DNA of 64,000 nucleotides, from assembly GCA_963169195.1 (NCBI GenBank), contig CAUJDN010000105.1, forward strand, positions 1 through 64,000, given 5' to 3'. Below the pieces are notes generated by a model, which worked only from the letters and a program-made list of their open reading frames with translations, ran no database searches and was not told where the DNA came from. The position numbers were made by a program, and so were the translations under genes. Each line of letters opens with the position of its first letter. Within the stretch, counting starts at the first letter, position 1. Below are positions 8,364-18,489 of this stretch, piece after piece. The DNA is from Acidobacteriota bacterium (lineage in GTDB: Bacteria; Acidobacteriota; Vicinamibacteria; Vicinamibacterales; UBA2999).

Positions 8364-8552
8364 CTATCCGCGCACACCGGCCTTTCTCAGAATGGCCATC
8401 ATGGGACACCAGTTCGTGAAGGCCGACTGGAACAGGTTCAGCCCGACGAAGGCGGTGACCGCGAAGAAGCCCGGGTGGACATACACGCCGAGCAGCACGC
8501 TCAGCATCACGAAGAATCCGGCAATCAGGCGAAGCATCCGTTCGACGTTCAT
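8364..8552 (-). CDS. DUF2892 (YgaP-type) small membrane protein
   Basis: The 62-residue protein has two hydrophobic helices ([17 protein letters not shown] and [17 protein letters not shown]) and ends with the family motif [16 protein letters not shown]2892 domains also form the membrane anchor of the YgaP rhodanese and occur in many two-helix proteins. It is the last gene of the efflux operon, its ATG overlapping the stop codon of the Usp gene by 4 nt (ATGA). Confidence 0.85.
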   Translation of the reverse strand: MNVERMLRLIAGFFVMLSVLLGVYVHPGFFAVTAFVGLNLFQSAFTNWCPMMAILRKAGVRG

Positions 8553-9289
8553 GTCGTTGGCCCTCCCTCGGCCTCTGGAACGAACAGCACCGGCATTGCA
8601 CAGCCCGTCACAAGGGGCTCGCCCACCCGCGACAGCCAGTGCGAGGAACGAGGTGTGGGCATGGGCACGACGGCCCAGGTCGCGCCCGCCCGGCGCCGCG
8701 CGTCGGACGGATCGGTCGTGGTTCCCTCGATGACGTGGCCGCCGAAGCCCCGCGCAACACGCTCGGCGAACTGCCGCGCGTCGTCCGCGATCGTGCCCTC
8801 CTGGGCGACGACGATGGCGCTGGCGAACGCCGACGCCGGCGCGAGCGCCGGGCCCGCGGCATGCACCACCAGCAGCGGCACACGGCACTCGCGCAGCACG
8901 CGCTCGGCCACCGAGCCGAGCCACCACCGTGACGCACCGCGTCGTCCGTGCGTGCCCATCACCACCAGGTCGGCATCGGCCGAGGCGTGCAGGACGGCAT
9001 CGGTGGGATAGCGGGTGTCCACGAGGGGCTCGAACGGCGTGTCGGTGTGCCGGCCCGCGTACTCGCGCAGGTACTCCCGCGCGCGCGCGCGGTTCTCCTG
9101 CGCGTCGCGTTCGAGGGCCTCCATCTGCGCCCGCGTGAAGTACGGCGGCGCGTCCAGTGCCTCGGCGTGCAGCACCCGGAGCGACGCGCCGAGCGCCCGG
9201 GCGAGGGCCCCGCCCAGGGTGAGGGCTCGCGCGGACGCCTCCCCGAAGTCCACGGCGACGAGGACGGTCTTGACGTCGGGGCTCATCAT
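8549..9289 (-). CDS. Universal stress protein, tandem-domain form
   Basis: The 246-residue protein starts with a typical Usp fold ([17 protein letters not shown]) and has the ATP-binding signature [20 protein letters not shown] at about residues 105-125. The second half is a shorter, diverged Usp-like domain without the glycine motif. The ATG at 9289 shares a base with the pump's stop codon (TGATG); a second ATG follows at once. Its place inside an efflux operon, between pump and DUF2892 gene, suggests a stress-linked accessory role, which is inference. Confidence 0.85.
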   Translation of the reverse strand: MMSPDVKTVLVAVDFGEASARALTLGGALARALGASLRVLHAEALDAPPYFTRAQMEALERDAQENRARAREYLREYAGRHTDTPFEPLVDTRYPTDAVLHASADADLVVMGTHGRRGASRWWLGSVAERVLRECRVPLLVVHAAGPALAPASAFASAIVVAQEGTIADDARQFAERVARGFGGHVIEGTTTDPSDARRRAGATWAVVPMPTPRSSHWLSRVGEPLVTGCAMPVLFVPEAEGGPTT

Positions 9290-12200
9290 CACGCCTCCGC
9301 TGGCGCTGGAACCGCACCATGCCGGTGCGTCAGGTAGTAGGTAATCGGGACCGTCATGCGCGACAGCAGGAGCGAGGCCACCTCGCCGGCCATCAGCGAG
9401 ATGGCCAGGCCCTGGAAGATGGGGTCGAACAGCATCACCGCCGACCCGACGATCACCGCCGCCGCCGTCAGCGCCATGGGCCGGAACCGCACGGCGCCGG
9501 CATCCACCACGGCCTCCTCGAGCGGCATCCCGTCGCGGACGCGCAGCTCGATGAAGTCCACGAGGATGATGGAGTTGCGCACGACGATCCCGGCGCCGGC
9601 GATGAAGCCGATCATCGAGGTGGCCGTGAAGAAGGCGCCCATCCCCGCGTGCGCCGGCAGGATGCCCACCAGCGAGAACGGGATGGCCAGCATGATGGTC
9701 ATGGGGGTGATGAACGACTGGAACCATCCCACCACGAGGATGTAGATGAGAACCAGCACCGCCGCGAACGCGATGCCCAGGTCGCGGAACACCTCGTACG
9801 TGATGTGCCACTCGCCGTCCCACTTCATCGCGTACTTCGAGCTGTCGAAGGGTTGCCGGGTGTTGTAGATCTCCATCCCGTAGCCCTCGGGCAGCCTCAT
9901 CTCGCCGAGCGCGCGATTCATCTGCAGGATGGCGTAGACGGGGCTCTCGATCGTCCCCGCCACGTCCGCGGTGATGTAGGTCACCGGCTGCAGGTTCTTG
10001 TGGTACAGGCTCGGCTCCTCGAATCCCTCCGACACGCGCACCAGCTCGGCGAGCGACGCGCCAGTCCCGAGGCGGAGCGATCCCAGCGCCTCGATCGAGC
10101 CGCGCTGCTCGCGCGGCAGCCGCAGCACCACTGGCACCGGCTCGCGCGCGTCGCCGTCGTGGAGCAGCCCCGCGGGCGCGCCCGCGCCGGCCATCCGCGC
10201 CACGGCCATGATCTCGGACGCGGTCACCCCGGCGGCGCCGGCCTTCTCGGCGTCCACGTTCAGCCGCTGCTTCGGCCGCGGTGACTCGACGTACCAGTCC
10301 ACGTCCACCACGCCATCGGTCTGCTCGAACACATCGCGCACGTCCTTCGCCACCTCGACACGCCGCGCCGCGTCAGGCCCGTAGACCTCGGCCACCAGCG
10401 TCTGCAGCACGGGCGGGCCGGGCGGGATCTCCACGACCTGGATGCTCGCGCCCAGCTCCCGGGCGACCGGCAGGAGCCGCTCGCGCAGCCGCTTCGCAAT
10501 GTCGTGGCTCTGCTCGTCGCGCGCCTCCTTGGCCGTCAGCATCACCTGCAGGTCGGCGAGGTTCGCGTCGCGCCGCAGGAAGTAGTGCCGCACCAGGCCG
10601 TTGAAGGTGTAGGGTGACGCCGTGCCGGTGTAGCTCTGCGCGCTCACCACGGCGGGATCGCCCAGGGCCTCGTCCGCCAGCGTCGCGGCGGCGCGGCTGG
10701 TGGTCTCGAGGGGCGTGTCCTCCGGCATCCGAACCACGACCTGCAGCTCGGCCTTGTTGTCGAACGGCAGCATCTTCACCGTGACCAGGCCCGTCGGGAC
10801 GAGGATGGCCGCGGCGACCAGCAGCACCGCCACGCCGCCCAGGAACACCACGCGCCGCTTCGGGTTGCCGATGAGCGACGCCATGAACCGCCGGTACGCC
10901 GCCGTCATCCGGTCGTCACGCTCGTCGTGGTGCCCGCCATCTGCCTTCAGCAGGCGCACTGCCGCCCAGGGCGTGACGATGAAGGCGACGACCAGCGAGA
11001 AGAGCATGGCCGCGGTCGCACCCACCGGGATGGGCCGCATATAGGGCCCCATCAGGCCGCCGACGAACGCCATCGGCAGGATGGCGGCGACGACGGTGAG
11101 GGTCGCGAGGATGGTGGGGTTGCCCACCTCGTCCACGGCCCGGATGGCGATGTCCTCCATCGACAGCCGGCCGCCGGACAGCCGCGCGTGGCGGACCACG
11201 TTCTCCACCACCACGATCGCGTCGTCCACCAGGATGCCGATGGAGAAGATGAGCGCGAAGAGGGTGATGCGGTTCAGCGTGTAGCCATAGAGGTAGAAGA
11301 CGAACAGCGTGAGCGCCAGGGTCACCGGGATGGCGATCAGCACCACCAGCGACTCGCGGCGGCCCAGTGCGAACCAGATGAGGATCGACACCGAGATGAC
11401 CGCGATGAGCATGTGCCACAGCAGCTCGTTCGACTTGTGCGCGGCCGTCTCGCCGTAGTTCCGCGTGACGGTCACCCGCACGTCGTGCGGCAGCACGTAG
11501 CCGCGCAGCGTCTCCATCTTCTGCTCCACCGCGTGGGTGAGGTCGATGGCGTTCACGCCCCGACGCTTGGCGATGGAGATGGTGACGGCCGGGAACATCT
11601 GCCCCTTCTTCGGGTGGTAGAACACGTACTCCGTGGGCTCGCCCGCCTCGTCGCGCACCGTCGCGACGTCGGCCAGGCGCACGGGACCGCCGGCGGCGCC
11701 CACCACGAGCGCGGTCAGCTCGGGGACACTCGCCGGCCAGCCGCCGGCCTCGAGCCGCGTCGAGCGGTTCGCGTTCACCACGTCGGCCGCCGCCACGCGG
11801 GCGTGCGCGCGCGACAGGGCCTCCTGCACCGCCAGCGGGTGCAGGCCGCGTGCGGACAGGGCCGGGGGATCCAGTTCGACGGTAATCTGCCGCGGTCGGC
11901 CGCCGATGAGCGTCACCTCCGAGATGTCGGGGACCTCCTTCAGCGACTCCTGCACCTGCGCGGCCAGCTGGCGGAGCGCCGGATCGTCGTAACCGCTCCC
12001 CCACAGCGTGAGCGCCATCACGGGCACGTCGTCGATGGACCGCGCGCGCACGGCGGGCGCGGACGCGCCCGCGGGCAGCACCTCGGGGCTGGCCGCCAGC
12101 TTCTGGTTGATGCGCACCAGCGCGCGGTCGTCGTCTTCGCCCACGAGGAAGCGCGCGATGATCATGGCGCGGCCGGGGCTGGACGTGGAGTAGAGGTACT

Positions 12201-12453
12201 CGAGCCCCGGAACCTCCCACAGGAGCTTCTCGAGGGGGCGCGTGACGCGCTGCTCCACCTCGGAGGGTGACGCGCCGGGCAGGTCCACGAACACGTCCAC
12301 CATCGGGACGATGATCTGCGGCTCCTCCTCGCGTGGCAGCGCGACGGCCGCATACACGCCCAGCAACAGCGACGCGATGATGATCAGCGGCGTCAGCTTC
12401 GAGTGGATGAAGGCCGCGGCCATGCGCCCGGCCATGCCGTAGCTGGCGCTCAT
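9289..12453 (-). CDS. RND-family efflux pump inner-membrane subunit
   Basis: At 1054 residues this is a full-length AcrB-type RND permease. It shows the first helix ([21 protein letters not shown]), the proton-relay helix 4 motif DDAIVVVEN near residue 409, paired periplasmic loops and a C-terminal helix set ending [29 protein letters not shown]. The second Asp of helix 4 is intact, so it should be proton driven. It follows the membrane fusion gene with a 4-nt overlap. The extra charged start [19 protein letters not shown] is typical of the group related to cation/multidrug pumps; substrate not deducible. Confidence 0.92.
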   Translation of the reverse strand: MSASYGMAGRMAAAFIHSKLTPLIIIASLLLGVYAAVALPREEEPQIIVPMVDVFVDLPGASPSEVEQRVTRPLEKLLWEVPGLEYLYSTSSPGRAMIIARFLVGEDDDRALVRINQKLAASPEVLPAGASAPAVRARSIDDVPVMALTLWGSGYDDPALRQLAAQVQESLKEVPDISEVTLIGGRPRQITVELDPPALSARGLHPLAVQEALSRAHARVAAADVVNANRSTRLEAGGWPASVPELTALVVGAAGGPVRLADVATVRDEAGEPTEYVFYHPKKGQMFPAVTISIAKRRGVNAIDLTHAVEQKMETLRGYVLPHDVRVTVTRNYGETAAHKSNELLWHMLIAVISVSILIWFALGRRESLVVLIAIPVTLALTLFVFYLYGYTLNRITLFALIFSIGILVDDAIVVVENVVRHARLSGGRLSMEDIAIRAVDEVGNPTILATLTVVAAILPMAFVGGLMGPYMRPIPVGATAAMLFSLVVAFIVTPWAAVRLLKADGGHHDERDDRMTAAYRRFMASLIGNPKRRVVFLGGVAVLLVAAAILVPTGLVTVKMLPFDNKAELQVVVRMPEDTPLETTSRAAATLADEALGDPAVVSAQSYTGTASPYTFNGLVRHYFLRRDANLADLQVMLTAKEARDEQSHDIAKRLRERLLPVARELGASIQVVEIPPGPPVLQTLVAEVYGPDAARRVEVAKDVRDVFEQTDGVVDVDWYVESPRPKQRLNVDAEKAGAAGVTASEIMAVARMAGAGAPAGLLHDGDAREPVPVVLRLPREQRGSIEALGSLRLGTGASLAELVRVSEGFEEPSLYHKNLQPVTYITADVAGTIESPVYAILQMNRALGEMRLPEGYGMEIYNTRQPFDSSKYAMKWDGEWHITYEVFRDLGIAFAAVLVLIYILVVGWFQSFITPMTIMLAIPFSLVGILPAHAGMGAFFTATSMIGFIAGAGIVVRNSIILVDFIELRVRDGMPLEEAVVDAGAVRFRPMALTAAAVIVGSAVMLFDPIFQGLAISLMAGEVASLLLSRMTVPITYYLTHRHGAVPAPAEA

Positions 12454-13652
12454 TCCCGCTCTCCCGGCGTGGTGGCGCGTGCCGCACCGCGCACGGGCCG
12501 CCCGTCCTCGAGCGACGCCGGCGGGTCCAGCACGACCTGGTCGCCCTCGTGCAGGCCGGCCAGCACCTCGATCTGGCCGCCCGACTCCGCGCCGACCGCC
12601 ACCATCCGCAGCCGCGCCGCGCCCGCGTCGTCCACCGCAAACGCGAAGGTCAGCTGGCCGCGCTTGACGATGGCGCTCCGGGGTGCCACGAGCACGTTGC
12701 GCGGCGCTCCGAGCACGCGTACGCGCCCGAAGAGCCCGGAACGCAACCCCTGGGTCGCCGGCAGGTCCACCTTCACGGTGAAGCTGTGGCGCGCAGGGTC
12801 GATGTTGGCCACCTCGGCCACCGTCGAACGGAGCCAGTCGCCGTCGGCCTCGCCCGCCGCGCGGTCGATCCGCACGTCGGCCGGTCCTCCCGCGATCGCC
12901 AGACCGGCGTGCGATTCGTCCATCTGCGCTTCGAGGCGGTAGCCGCCCGTGTCCTCGACCGTGACAAGAGGCCCGCCGGGTGCGGCCAGCGATCCGGGAT
13001 CCGCGTGCCGCGCCGCGACGATGCCGTCGAAGGGCGCGGTGAGCGTGGTGTAGGACGCGCCCACCGACGCGGCCTGCTCAGCGGCGGCGGCGGCGTCGAT
13101 GCCGGCCTCTGCTTCGGCGACGCGTGCCTTCACGGCGGCCACGCGGGCCTCGGCAGCGGCCAGGCCGGCCGTCGCCTGATCCAGCTCCTGCGCCGTGGCC
13201 GAGTTCTTCTCCTTCAGGCCGCTCACCCGGTCGTAGGTGGCCCGGGCCAGCACGAGCGACGCCTCGGCGGCCCGCTGCTCGGCCCGCGCGGCCTCGAGCC
13301 CCAGTTTCGCGCCGGCGGCCGCGGCCGTGGCCCTCGCGGCATGCGCCCCCAGCTCGCGGCCATCGAGGATGACGAGGGTCTGCCCGCGCCGCACGCGGTC
13401 ACCGGCTCTCACGCGCACCTCGAGCACGGGTGCCACCACACGGGCCGAAACCACCGCCACCTGCCGCGCGCGGACCACGCCGCCGGCCTCGTAGGTGGAC
13501 GGCCAGTCGGCGGTGCCCACCGGACCCGTCTGCAGGTCGAGGGGCGCCAGCGTGTCGGCGGCCTCCTCGGGCGCCGACGACCGGCAGGCGGCCAGCGAGA
13601 CGACCGCCAGGGCCGCCACCCACGCCTTCGAGTACTTGAGGATGGACTTCAC
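12450..13652 (-). CDS. RND efflux periplasmic adaptor (membrane fusion protein)
   Basis: The 400-residue protein has a lipoprotein-like signal ([10 protein letters not shown], lipobox Cys), a barrel-sandwich half ([20 protein letters not shown]), a long Ala/Glu-rich helical hairpin (about residues 110-190), and the returning half ([20 protein letters not shown]). It bridges the inner-membrane pump and the TolC channel. The GTG at 13652 was chosen: it lies 2 nt after the stop codon of the tolC gene, with GGAGGAGA upstream. Longer readings into the tolC gene are not credible. Confidence 0.9.
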   Translation of the reverse strand: MKSILKYSKAWVAALAVVSLAACRSSAPEEAADTLAPLDLQTGPVGTADWPSTYEAGGVVRARQVAVVSARVVAPVLEVRVRAGDRVRRGQTLVILDGRELGAHAARATAAAAGAKLGLEAARAEQRAAEASLVLARATYDRVSGLKEKNSATAQELDQATAGLAAAEARVAAVKARVAEAEAGIDAAAAAEQAASVGASYTTLTAPFDGIVAARHADPGSLAAPGGPLVTVEDTGGYRLEAQMDESHAGLAIAGGPADVRIDRAAGEADGDWLRSTVAEVANIDPARHSFTVKVDLPATQGLRSGLFGRVRVLGAPRNVLVAPRSAIVKRGQLTFAFAVDDAGAARLRMVAVGAESGGQIEVLAGLHEGDQVVLDPPASLEDGRPVRGAARATTPGERE

Positions 13653-13654
13653 GG

Positions 13655-14977
13655 TTACGGTCTCCTCCCAATGGCGCGATCCAGCGCCGCCTGCGCCACG
13701 ATGCGATCCACCACGGCGGTCGTGCGCGACGTCTCCGCGCTCAAGACCGCGGCCGACGCGCTCAGCACGTCCTGGACCCCTGCCATGCCCGCCTCGTAGC
13801 GGTCGCGGATGATTCGCTGGCTCTCGATGGCCTGTGCGACCGTGGCGCGTGCCACGCGCTCGCGCGCCTCGGCGCTTTCGAGCTGCCGCACCGCGCTCAA
13901 CACCTCCACCTGCACGGCCGCGCGCGCCTCGTCGCGCGAGGCGCGGGCTCGCTCCTCCGCGGCGACCGCGGCCCGCACGGCCGCCCGCTCGCCCATGCCC
14001 GTGGAGAACGACCACCGCGCTTCGCCGCCGACGATCCACGAGGAGGCGCGGTCCGAGAAGCTGAGGCCGTCGTACTGGTAGGCGGCCTGCGCGGCCACCT
14101 GCGGCCACCATGCCGACTTCGCCTGACGCCGGCCCGATTCGGCCAGGGCGACGCCGCCCTCCCCGCGCTTCAGCTCCGGACGATTGGCGATCGCCTCCGC
14201 AGCCAGGGCCGACCAGTCGCGGGCGACGGGTGCCGCCGGTGCGGGCTCCTGCACGGTGAACGCCGCATCCACGGCGGCTCCCCGGAGCCGGTTCAGCTCC
14301 GCGCGCGCCACGGCAGCATGGCCTGCGGCCTCGATGGCCTGCTGCTGCATGGCCGCGAGATGGACCTGGAGGGAGAGGACATCGGCGTTGGTCACCGTGC
14401 CGGCGTCGCGACGGCGCTCCGCGCGGGCCACGTCCTCCGCCGCGGCCTTCGTGGCGGCCTCGGCGGCCAGGCGCCCGGCTTCAGAGCTCAGCACCCGGCC
14501 GTAGGCGCCGGCCACCCGGGTGGCCAGGGCCAATGCCTGCTCATCCGCACCGGCCGTGGCCATGGCCTCCATGCCCTTCGCCGCGGACAGCCCGGCACCC
14601 GTGCGCCCGCCGTCGAACAGCACCTGCTCGACGGCGATGGCGCCGTGGAAGAACCCGACCGGGTCGGGCCGGTTCAGGGCATCGATGGCGAAGTTGCCGG
14701 CGGCAAACCGGCGCGCCGACAACAGGGAGCTGAAGACGAACACCGGGGCATTGCCCCGCTGCCACGACTCGCTGACCGACACGCGAGGGAAGAACCGCGA
14801 GCGGGCCTCGTCCACTCTCGCGGACGCCTCGCGGGCGCCCGAACGGGCAGCCTCGAGGCCGGAGTTGCGGGCGGCAGCCTGTGCCACGGCCTGCTCCAGG
14901 GGGAGGGCCTCCTGAGCGAACACAGGGGTGGCGAGGGCGGCGATCGACGCCGTCACGACCAGACGTGGAAACCTCAT
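13655..14977 (-). CDS. TolC-family outer-membrane efflux protein
   Basis: The 440-residue protein has a signal peptide (VVTASIAALATPVFAQ) and two outer-membrane efflux (OEP) repeats rich in Ala-based coiled-coil helices, for example LEQAVAQAAARNSGLEAARS and VQVEVLSAVRQLESAEARERV. It forms the trimeric channel for the adaptor and pump genes downstream. It is the first gene of the leftward operon and diverges from the ECF sigma gene across 86 nt (14978-15063), where the promoters of both should lie. Confidence 0.9.
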   Translation of the reverse strand: MRFPRLVVTASIAALATPVFAQEALPLEQAVAQAAARNSGLEAARSGAREASARVDEARSRFFPRVSVSESWQRGNAPVFVFSSLLSARRFAAGNFAIDALNRPDPVGFFHGAIAVEQVLFDGGRTGAGLSAAKGMEAMATAGADEQALALATRVAGAYGRVLSSEAGRLAAEAATKAAAEDVARAERRRDAGTVTNADVLSLQVHLAAMQQQAIEAAGHAAVARAELNRLRGAAVDAAFTVQEPAPAAPVARDWSALAAEAIANRPELKRGEGGVALAESGRRQAKSAWWPQVAAQAAYQYDGLSFSDRASSWIVGGEARWSFSTGMGERAAVRAAVAAEERARASRDEARAAVQVEVLSAVRQLESAEARERVARATVAQAIESQRIIRDRYEAGMAGVQDVLSASAAVLSAETSRTTAVVDRIVAQAALDRAIGRRP

Positions 14978-15063
14978 CGCCCCTACAGATGCGGCGCCTG
15001 CGGAATTGGTGACAACCTGCCGCCGGCCGCCGCGCCCGGTTGGTAGAATCCCCGGTGGTCCCT

Positions 15064-15648
15064 ATGCCTGCCACTACGAGGTCATCCCCAGCTTCCCCCG
15101 ACAGCGACCGCTACGCCGGGCTGATCAGCCAGATCACCAGCGGTGATGGCCAGGAGGCCATGGAAGAGCTGCTCATGAACGCCCAGGCCCTGGCCTATCG
15201 CTTCAGCCTGCTCGTCTGCGGCCACCGGCAGGACGCCGAGGACGCCATGCAGGACGCCCTCATCCAGACCTACAAGCACGCGCGCCGCATCCGGCAGCCA
15301 AAGGGGTTCCGCACCTGGCTGTACCGGACCGTGAAGAACGCCTGCCTGATGTCGCGCCGCCGGCACGTCCACGAGCCCCCCAGCCTGGGATCGCTGGACG
15401 AGGACGGGGCCGCGGATGTCGCGGCAGAGGTGCCGAACCCCGAGGAACAGACCGCGGCCGCCGCCGAACGCGAGCGGTTCCGTGACGCGTTTCGCACGCT
15501 GCCACCGCCCTACCGGATGGTGGCCTTCCTGCGGGACGTCGAAGGGCTCTCGACGCGCGAAGTGGCACAGGTCGTCGGCATCACGGAAGCCAATGTGAAA
15601 CAGCGCCTGCACCGGGCCCGGCAGATGCTGCGCGAGGCGCTGACATGA
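15064..15648 (+). CDS. ECF-type RNA polymerase sigma factor
   Basis: The 194-residue protein contains sigma region 2 (CGHRQDAEDAMQDALIQTYK...GFRTWLYRTVKNACL) and region 4 (RMVAFLRDVEGLSTREVAQV then TEANVKQRLHRARQMLREAL), joined by an acidic linker. The ATG at 15064 was taken as start; a GTG at 15040 is possible. The stop overlaps the next gene's ATG by 4 nt (ATGA), and that gene encodes a zinc-binding anti-sigma-like protein, so the pair is probably an ECF/anti-sigma switch. Its proximity to the divergent efflux operon makes that operon a candidate target. Confidence 0.9.
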   Translation: MPATTRSSPASPDSDRYAGLISQITSGDGQEAMEELLMNAQALAYRFSLLVCGHRQDAEDAMQDALIQTYKHARRIRQPKGFRTWLYRTVKNACLMSRRRHVHEPPSLGSLDEDGAADVAAEVPNPEEQTAAAAERERFRDAFRTLPPPYRMVAFLRDVEGLSTREVAQVVGITEANVKQRLHRARQMLREALT

Positions 15649-15947
15649 GGCGGCGGGCTTCGGGACCCCACTGCCCGGTCGGGCTGGAGCACTGGTCGCG
15701 GTTCACGGATCAGGATCTGCCTCCGGACGAGTGCGCGCGCTGCGAAGCGCACCTCGAGACGTGCGCGGAGTGCCGCGCCAGGGTCCGCGCGGTGAAGGAC
15801 ACGATTGGCCTGTGCCGCCGCGTGGCGAGGCAGGCCCTGCCCCCCCGGGTGAAGGCGAGCGCGCGCAAGCGCATCCAGGCGCTGCTGGCGCCTGTCACGG
15901 GAACACGAAGCACACGAAGGACGCGACGAAGGGAGACGGATCAGTAA
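15645..15947 (+). CDS. Putative zinc-finger (zf-HC2-like) anti-sigma factor
   Basis: The 100-residue protein has an H-C-C zinc-binding arrangement (CEAHLETCAECRARV), typical of the anti-sigma ZAS/zf-HC2 domain, but no membrane segment, so it should be a soluble ZAS-type regulator. It is translationally coupled to the sigma gene. The last 18 or so residues (TGTRSTRRTRRRETDQ) are encoded by the left arm of a CACGAAGGA-type repeat, so the natural C-terminus appears to have been replaced or extended by a repeat insertion. Confidence 0.8.
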   Translation: MRRRASGPHCPVGLEHWSRFTDQDLPPDECARCEAHLETCAECRARVRAVKDTIGLCRRVARQALPPRVKASARKRIQALLAPVTGTRSTRRTRRRETDQ

Positions 15948-16095
15948 GCGCCACGGCCGGGGGCACGCCGACCATGCCCGCGACGCGCTCTCAAACCGTG
16001 CCCGGCCACGATGGTGGCGCGTCGGCAACCGGTCCCGGCACTCCCGTTGCTCCCATCCTTCGTGATCTTCGTGTCCTTCGTGATCCCGTGACAGG
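15891..16095. repeat. Widely spaced inverted pair of CACGAAGGA-type repeats
   Basis: Left arm 15891-15932 (cctgtcacgggaacacgaag...) and right arm 16056-16095 (...ttcgtgatcccgtgacagg) are imperfect reverse complements over about 40 nt, flanking a 120-nt stretch with no gene. They close the space between the convergent anti-sigma and GNAT genes. Each arm is internally repetitive (cacgaag every 8-9 nt). The left arm lies inside the end of the anti-sigma gene. Confidence 0.85.
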
Positions 16096-16097
16096 TA

Positions 16098-16961
16098 TCA
16101 GCTCGCGGGCTCTTTCACCAGGATGGCGCGCGCGTAGATCAGCTCGAATCCCAGGCGCCGCACGTTCTGCTGAGACTTCGACCCGGGCTGCGTCGTCACC
16201 ACGGCGAGGTCGCACCCGGCCTGTCGCGCGCGGTCGAGCCGCGCGTGCAGGAGCGCTGACTGCACGCCGCGACGGCGGAACCGGGGCAGCGTGGCCGCGC
16301 CGCACATCAGTGCGATGCCGTCACGGATGTACAGGCTGGCGCCACCGGCCACCGCTCCCTCCACCCTCGCGAGCAGCCGCTCCACGCCCGGCGCCGCGCC
16401 GAACAGGTCATAGGTGCGCTCGAGCGCGGCCCGATCGAACGACTCGTGCGACTCGGGGCCGTCGAGCACGTCCGGGTGCAGGAACGCCGTGGTGACGGTC
16501 TCCCGCCAGTCCCGCGACGCGCCCGCGTCGACCGGCGACACCACGATGGCGGTCGCCGGCGGCACCTCGCCCCGCTCCAGCCGTCGCGCCAGCACGTGCT
16601 CGAATCCCGCGAGGGCGTACCCGCGTGAGCTGAGGAGCCTGGTCACGACCGGATCGCCGAGCGTGGAGAACTCCACCTGCAGGCGCGCGTGCCGCGTGTC
16701 GTGCTCACGCTCGATGGCCTCGAGCGTCGCGACGCTCACCTCGTCGCCGAAGCCGAGCCCGATCAGCTTGTTGAACGGCGAGCCCGGCTCCGACAACACG
16801 GCCGCCGCCCCCCCGATGGGCCAGACATGGACATCCGCCACGCCGGCGGCGCGAGCCGATTCGGCCATGCTCATCACCAGGGCCAGCTCCGTGCGATCGA
16901 TCTGCCGTGCCAGGGTGGCGCTCGCGGTCAGGGGTGTCACGGATGCCGTCGGTGAAGACAT
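16098..16961 (-). CDS. GNAT-family N-acetyltransferase
   Basis: The 287-residue protein has a C-terminal GNAT acetyl-CoA-binding motif (LPRFRRRGVQSALLHARLDRARQAGCDLAVVTT, positions about 225-260, with the R/Q-x-x-G-x-A signature as RRRGVQSA) and the last strand GFELIYARAILV. The N-terminal half looks like a divergent GNAT-like or coupling domain. The ATG at 16961 is the only good start after the divergent lipoprotein gene. The acetylated substrate is unknown. Confidence 0.85.
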   Translation of the reverse strand: MSSPTASVTPLTASATLARQIDRTELALVMSMAESARAAGVADVHVWPIGGAAAVLSEPGSPFNKLIGLGFGDEVSVATLEAIEREHDTRHARLQVEFSTLGDPVVTRLLSSRGYALAGFEHVLARRLERGEVPPATAIVVSPVDAGASRDWRETVTTAFLHPDVLDGPESHESFDRAALERTYDLFGAAPGVERLLARVEGAVAGGASLYIRDGIALMCGAATLPRFRRRGVQSALLHARLDRARQAGCDLAVVTTQPGSKSQQNVRRLGFELIYARAILVKEPAS

Positions 16962-17037
16962 GGATCGGAAGTGTATCGAACCTCCCGGCCCGACTCCCCG
17001 CTTGACCGCACCGACGCGTCGTTCTATCGTCCCGGCC

Positions 17038-18489
17038 ATGACACGATCGCCCCTGCTTGCCCTGCTGGTGGCCGGCCTCTCGGCCTGCACACCGGTGCCC
17101 CCCGAACAGCAGGCCGTCAATCAGGCGGCCGAGGCCCTGGGAGGGCGCGACCGGCTGCTGAGCATCCGGACCCTGGTGCTCGCCGGCGAGGGCACGCAGT
17201 GGAACCTCGGGCAGGACATGACCATCGATGCCACGGGCCAGACCTTCGCGGTCACCGGGTACCGGCGCGCGATGGACCTGGCGGGCGGCCGCATGCGCGT
17301 CGAACAGACCCGCACGCCGAACTTCCTGTACTTCCAGGGTCAGGCGCCGCAGACCCAGGCGTTCGGCCTGGATGGCGACGTGGCGTACGCGGTCTCGGCG
17401 AGCGGCGGCATCTCGCGCGCGTCGGCCCAGGCGGTCAAGGATCGCTTCGCGGAACTGCACCATCACCCGGTGGTCCTGGTCCGCGCGGCCCTCGGCCAGG
17501 GCGCCACGCTGGCAAATGCCCGGACCGAAGGCGGTGAGCAGCTGGTGGACGTCACGCTGCCGGGCGGCGGCCCGTTCACGCTGGCCCTGAACGCCACGAC
17601 GCATGTTCCCACCCGCATCCGGTCGACGGCCGCCCATCCGAACCTCGGCGACGTCGTCATCGAGACGGCCTTCGAGGATTACGCCGAGGTCTCGGGCGTC
17701 AGGTTGCCCACCCGTCTCATCACGAAGACCGACCGCTTCAAGGCCGCGGAGCTGCGCCTCGCACGGGCCACGATGAACGGCGACACGGGCGAGATCGCGG
17801 CGCCCGAAGCCGCGCGAACGGCACAGGCGCCGTCGGGGCCGCCGCCGGTGAACGTCGTGGCCGAGAGCCTGGCGCCCGGCGTCTGGCTGCTCGCCGGCCA
17901 GTCGCATCACAGCGTGCTCGTCGAGTCCAGCGATCACCTGATGCTGATCGAGGCGCCGCAGAGCGAGGCGCGCACGCTGGCCGTCATCGCGAAGGCGCGC
18001 GAGCTGGTGCCCGGCAAGCCGCTCACGACGCTCGTGAGCTCGCACCATCACTTCGATCACTCCGCCGGACTCCGCGCTGCGGTAGCCGAAGGCCTCACCG
18101 TCATCGCGCAGCAGGGCAACGTGGCCTACTACGAGGAAGCGGTGAAACGGCCCTTCACGCTGCAGCCCGATGCGCTCGCGCGCGGCCCGAAGCCGCTGAC
18201 CATCGAAGGCGTGGGGGACATGCGGGTCGTGGAGGACGAGACCCGGCGGGTCGAGCTCCATCACATCGCCGGCAGCCCGCACGCCGACACGCTGCTGATG
18301 GCCTACCTGCCGAAGGAACGCCTGCTCGTGGAGGCGGATGCCTTCAGCCCGGCGTCGTCGGTGCACCCCTACGCGGCCAACCTCCTGCAGAACATCCGCG
18401 ACCGCAGGCTGCGCGTGGACCGCATCGTCCCGCTGCACGGCACGGTGGTGCCGATGGCCGCGCTGGTGAAGGCCGTGCCCGCGTCGTGA
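17038..18489 (+). CDS. Lipoprotein with metallo-beta-lactamase-fold domain
   Basis: The 483-residue protein has a lipoprotein signal (LLALLVAGLSAC, Cys at about 16). An N-terminal domain of about 260 residues resembles outer-membrane-lipoprotein sorting folds. A C-terminal MBL domain has SSHHHFDHSAG (zinc motif HxHxDH-like, here HHHFDH), HHIAGSPHADTLL and the late His in PLHG. A hydrolase acting in the periplasm or at the membrane is likely. The stop codon overlaps the GTG of the exported methyltransferase gene by 4 nt, so the two are probably co-expressed. Confidence 0.85.
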   Translation: MTRSPLLALLVAGLSACTPVPPEQQAVNQAAEALGGRDRLLSIRTLVLAGEGTQWNLGQDMTIDATGQTFAVTGYRRAMDLAGGRMRVEQTRTPNFLYFQGQAPQTQAFGLDGDVAYAVSASGGISRASAQAVKDRFAELHHHPVVLVRAALGQGATLANARTEGGEQLVDVTLPGGGPFTLALNATTHVPTRIRSTAAHPNLGDVVIETAFEDYAEVSGVRLPTRLITKTDRFKAAELRLARATMNGDTGEIAAPEAARTAQAPSGPPPVNVVAESLAPGVWLLAGQSHHSVLVESSDHLMLIEAPQSEARTLAVIAKARELVPGKPLTTLVSSHHHFDHSAGLRAAVAEGLTVIAQQGNVAYYEEAVKRPFTLQPDALARGPKPLTIEGVGDMRVVEDETRRVELHHIAGSPHADTLLMAYLPKERLLVEADAFSPASSVHPYAANLLQNIRDRRLRVDRIVPLHGTVVPMAALVKAVPAS

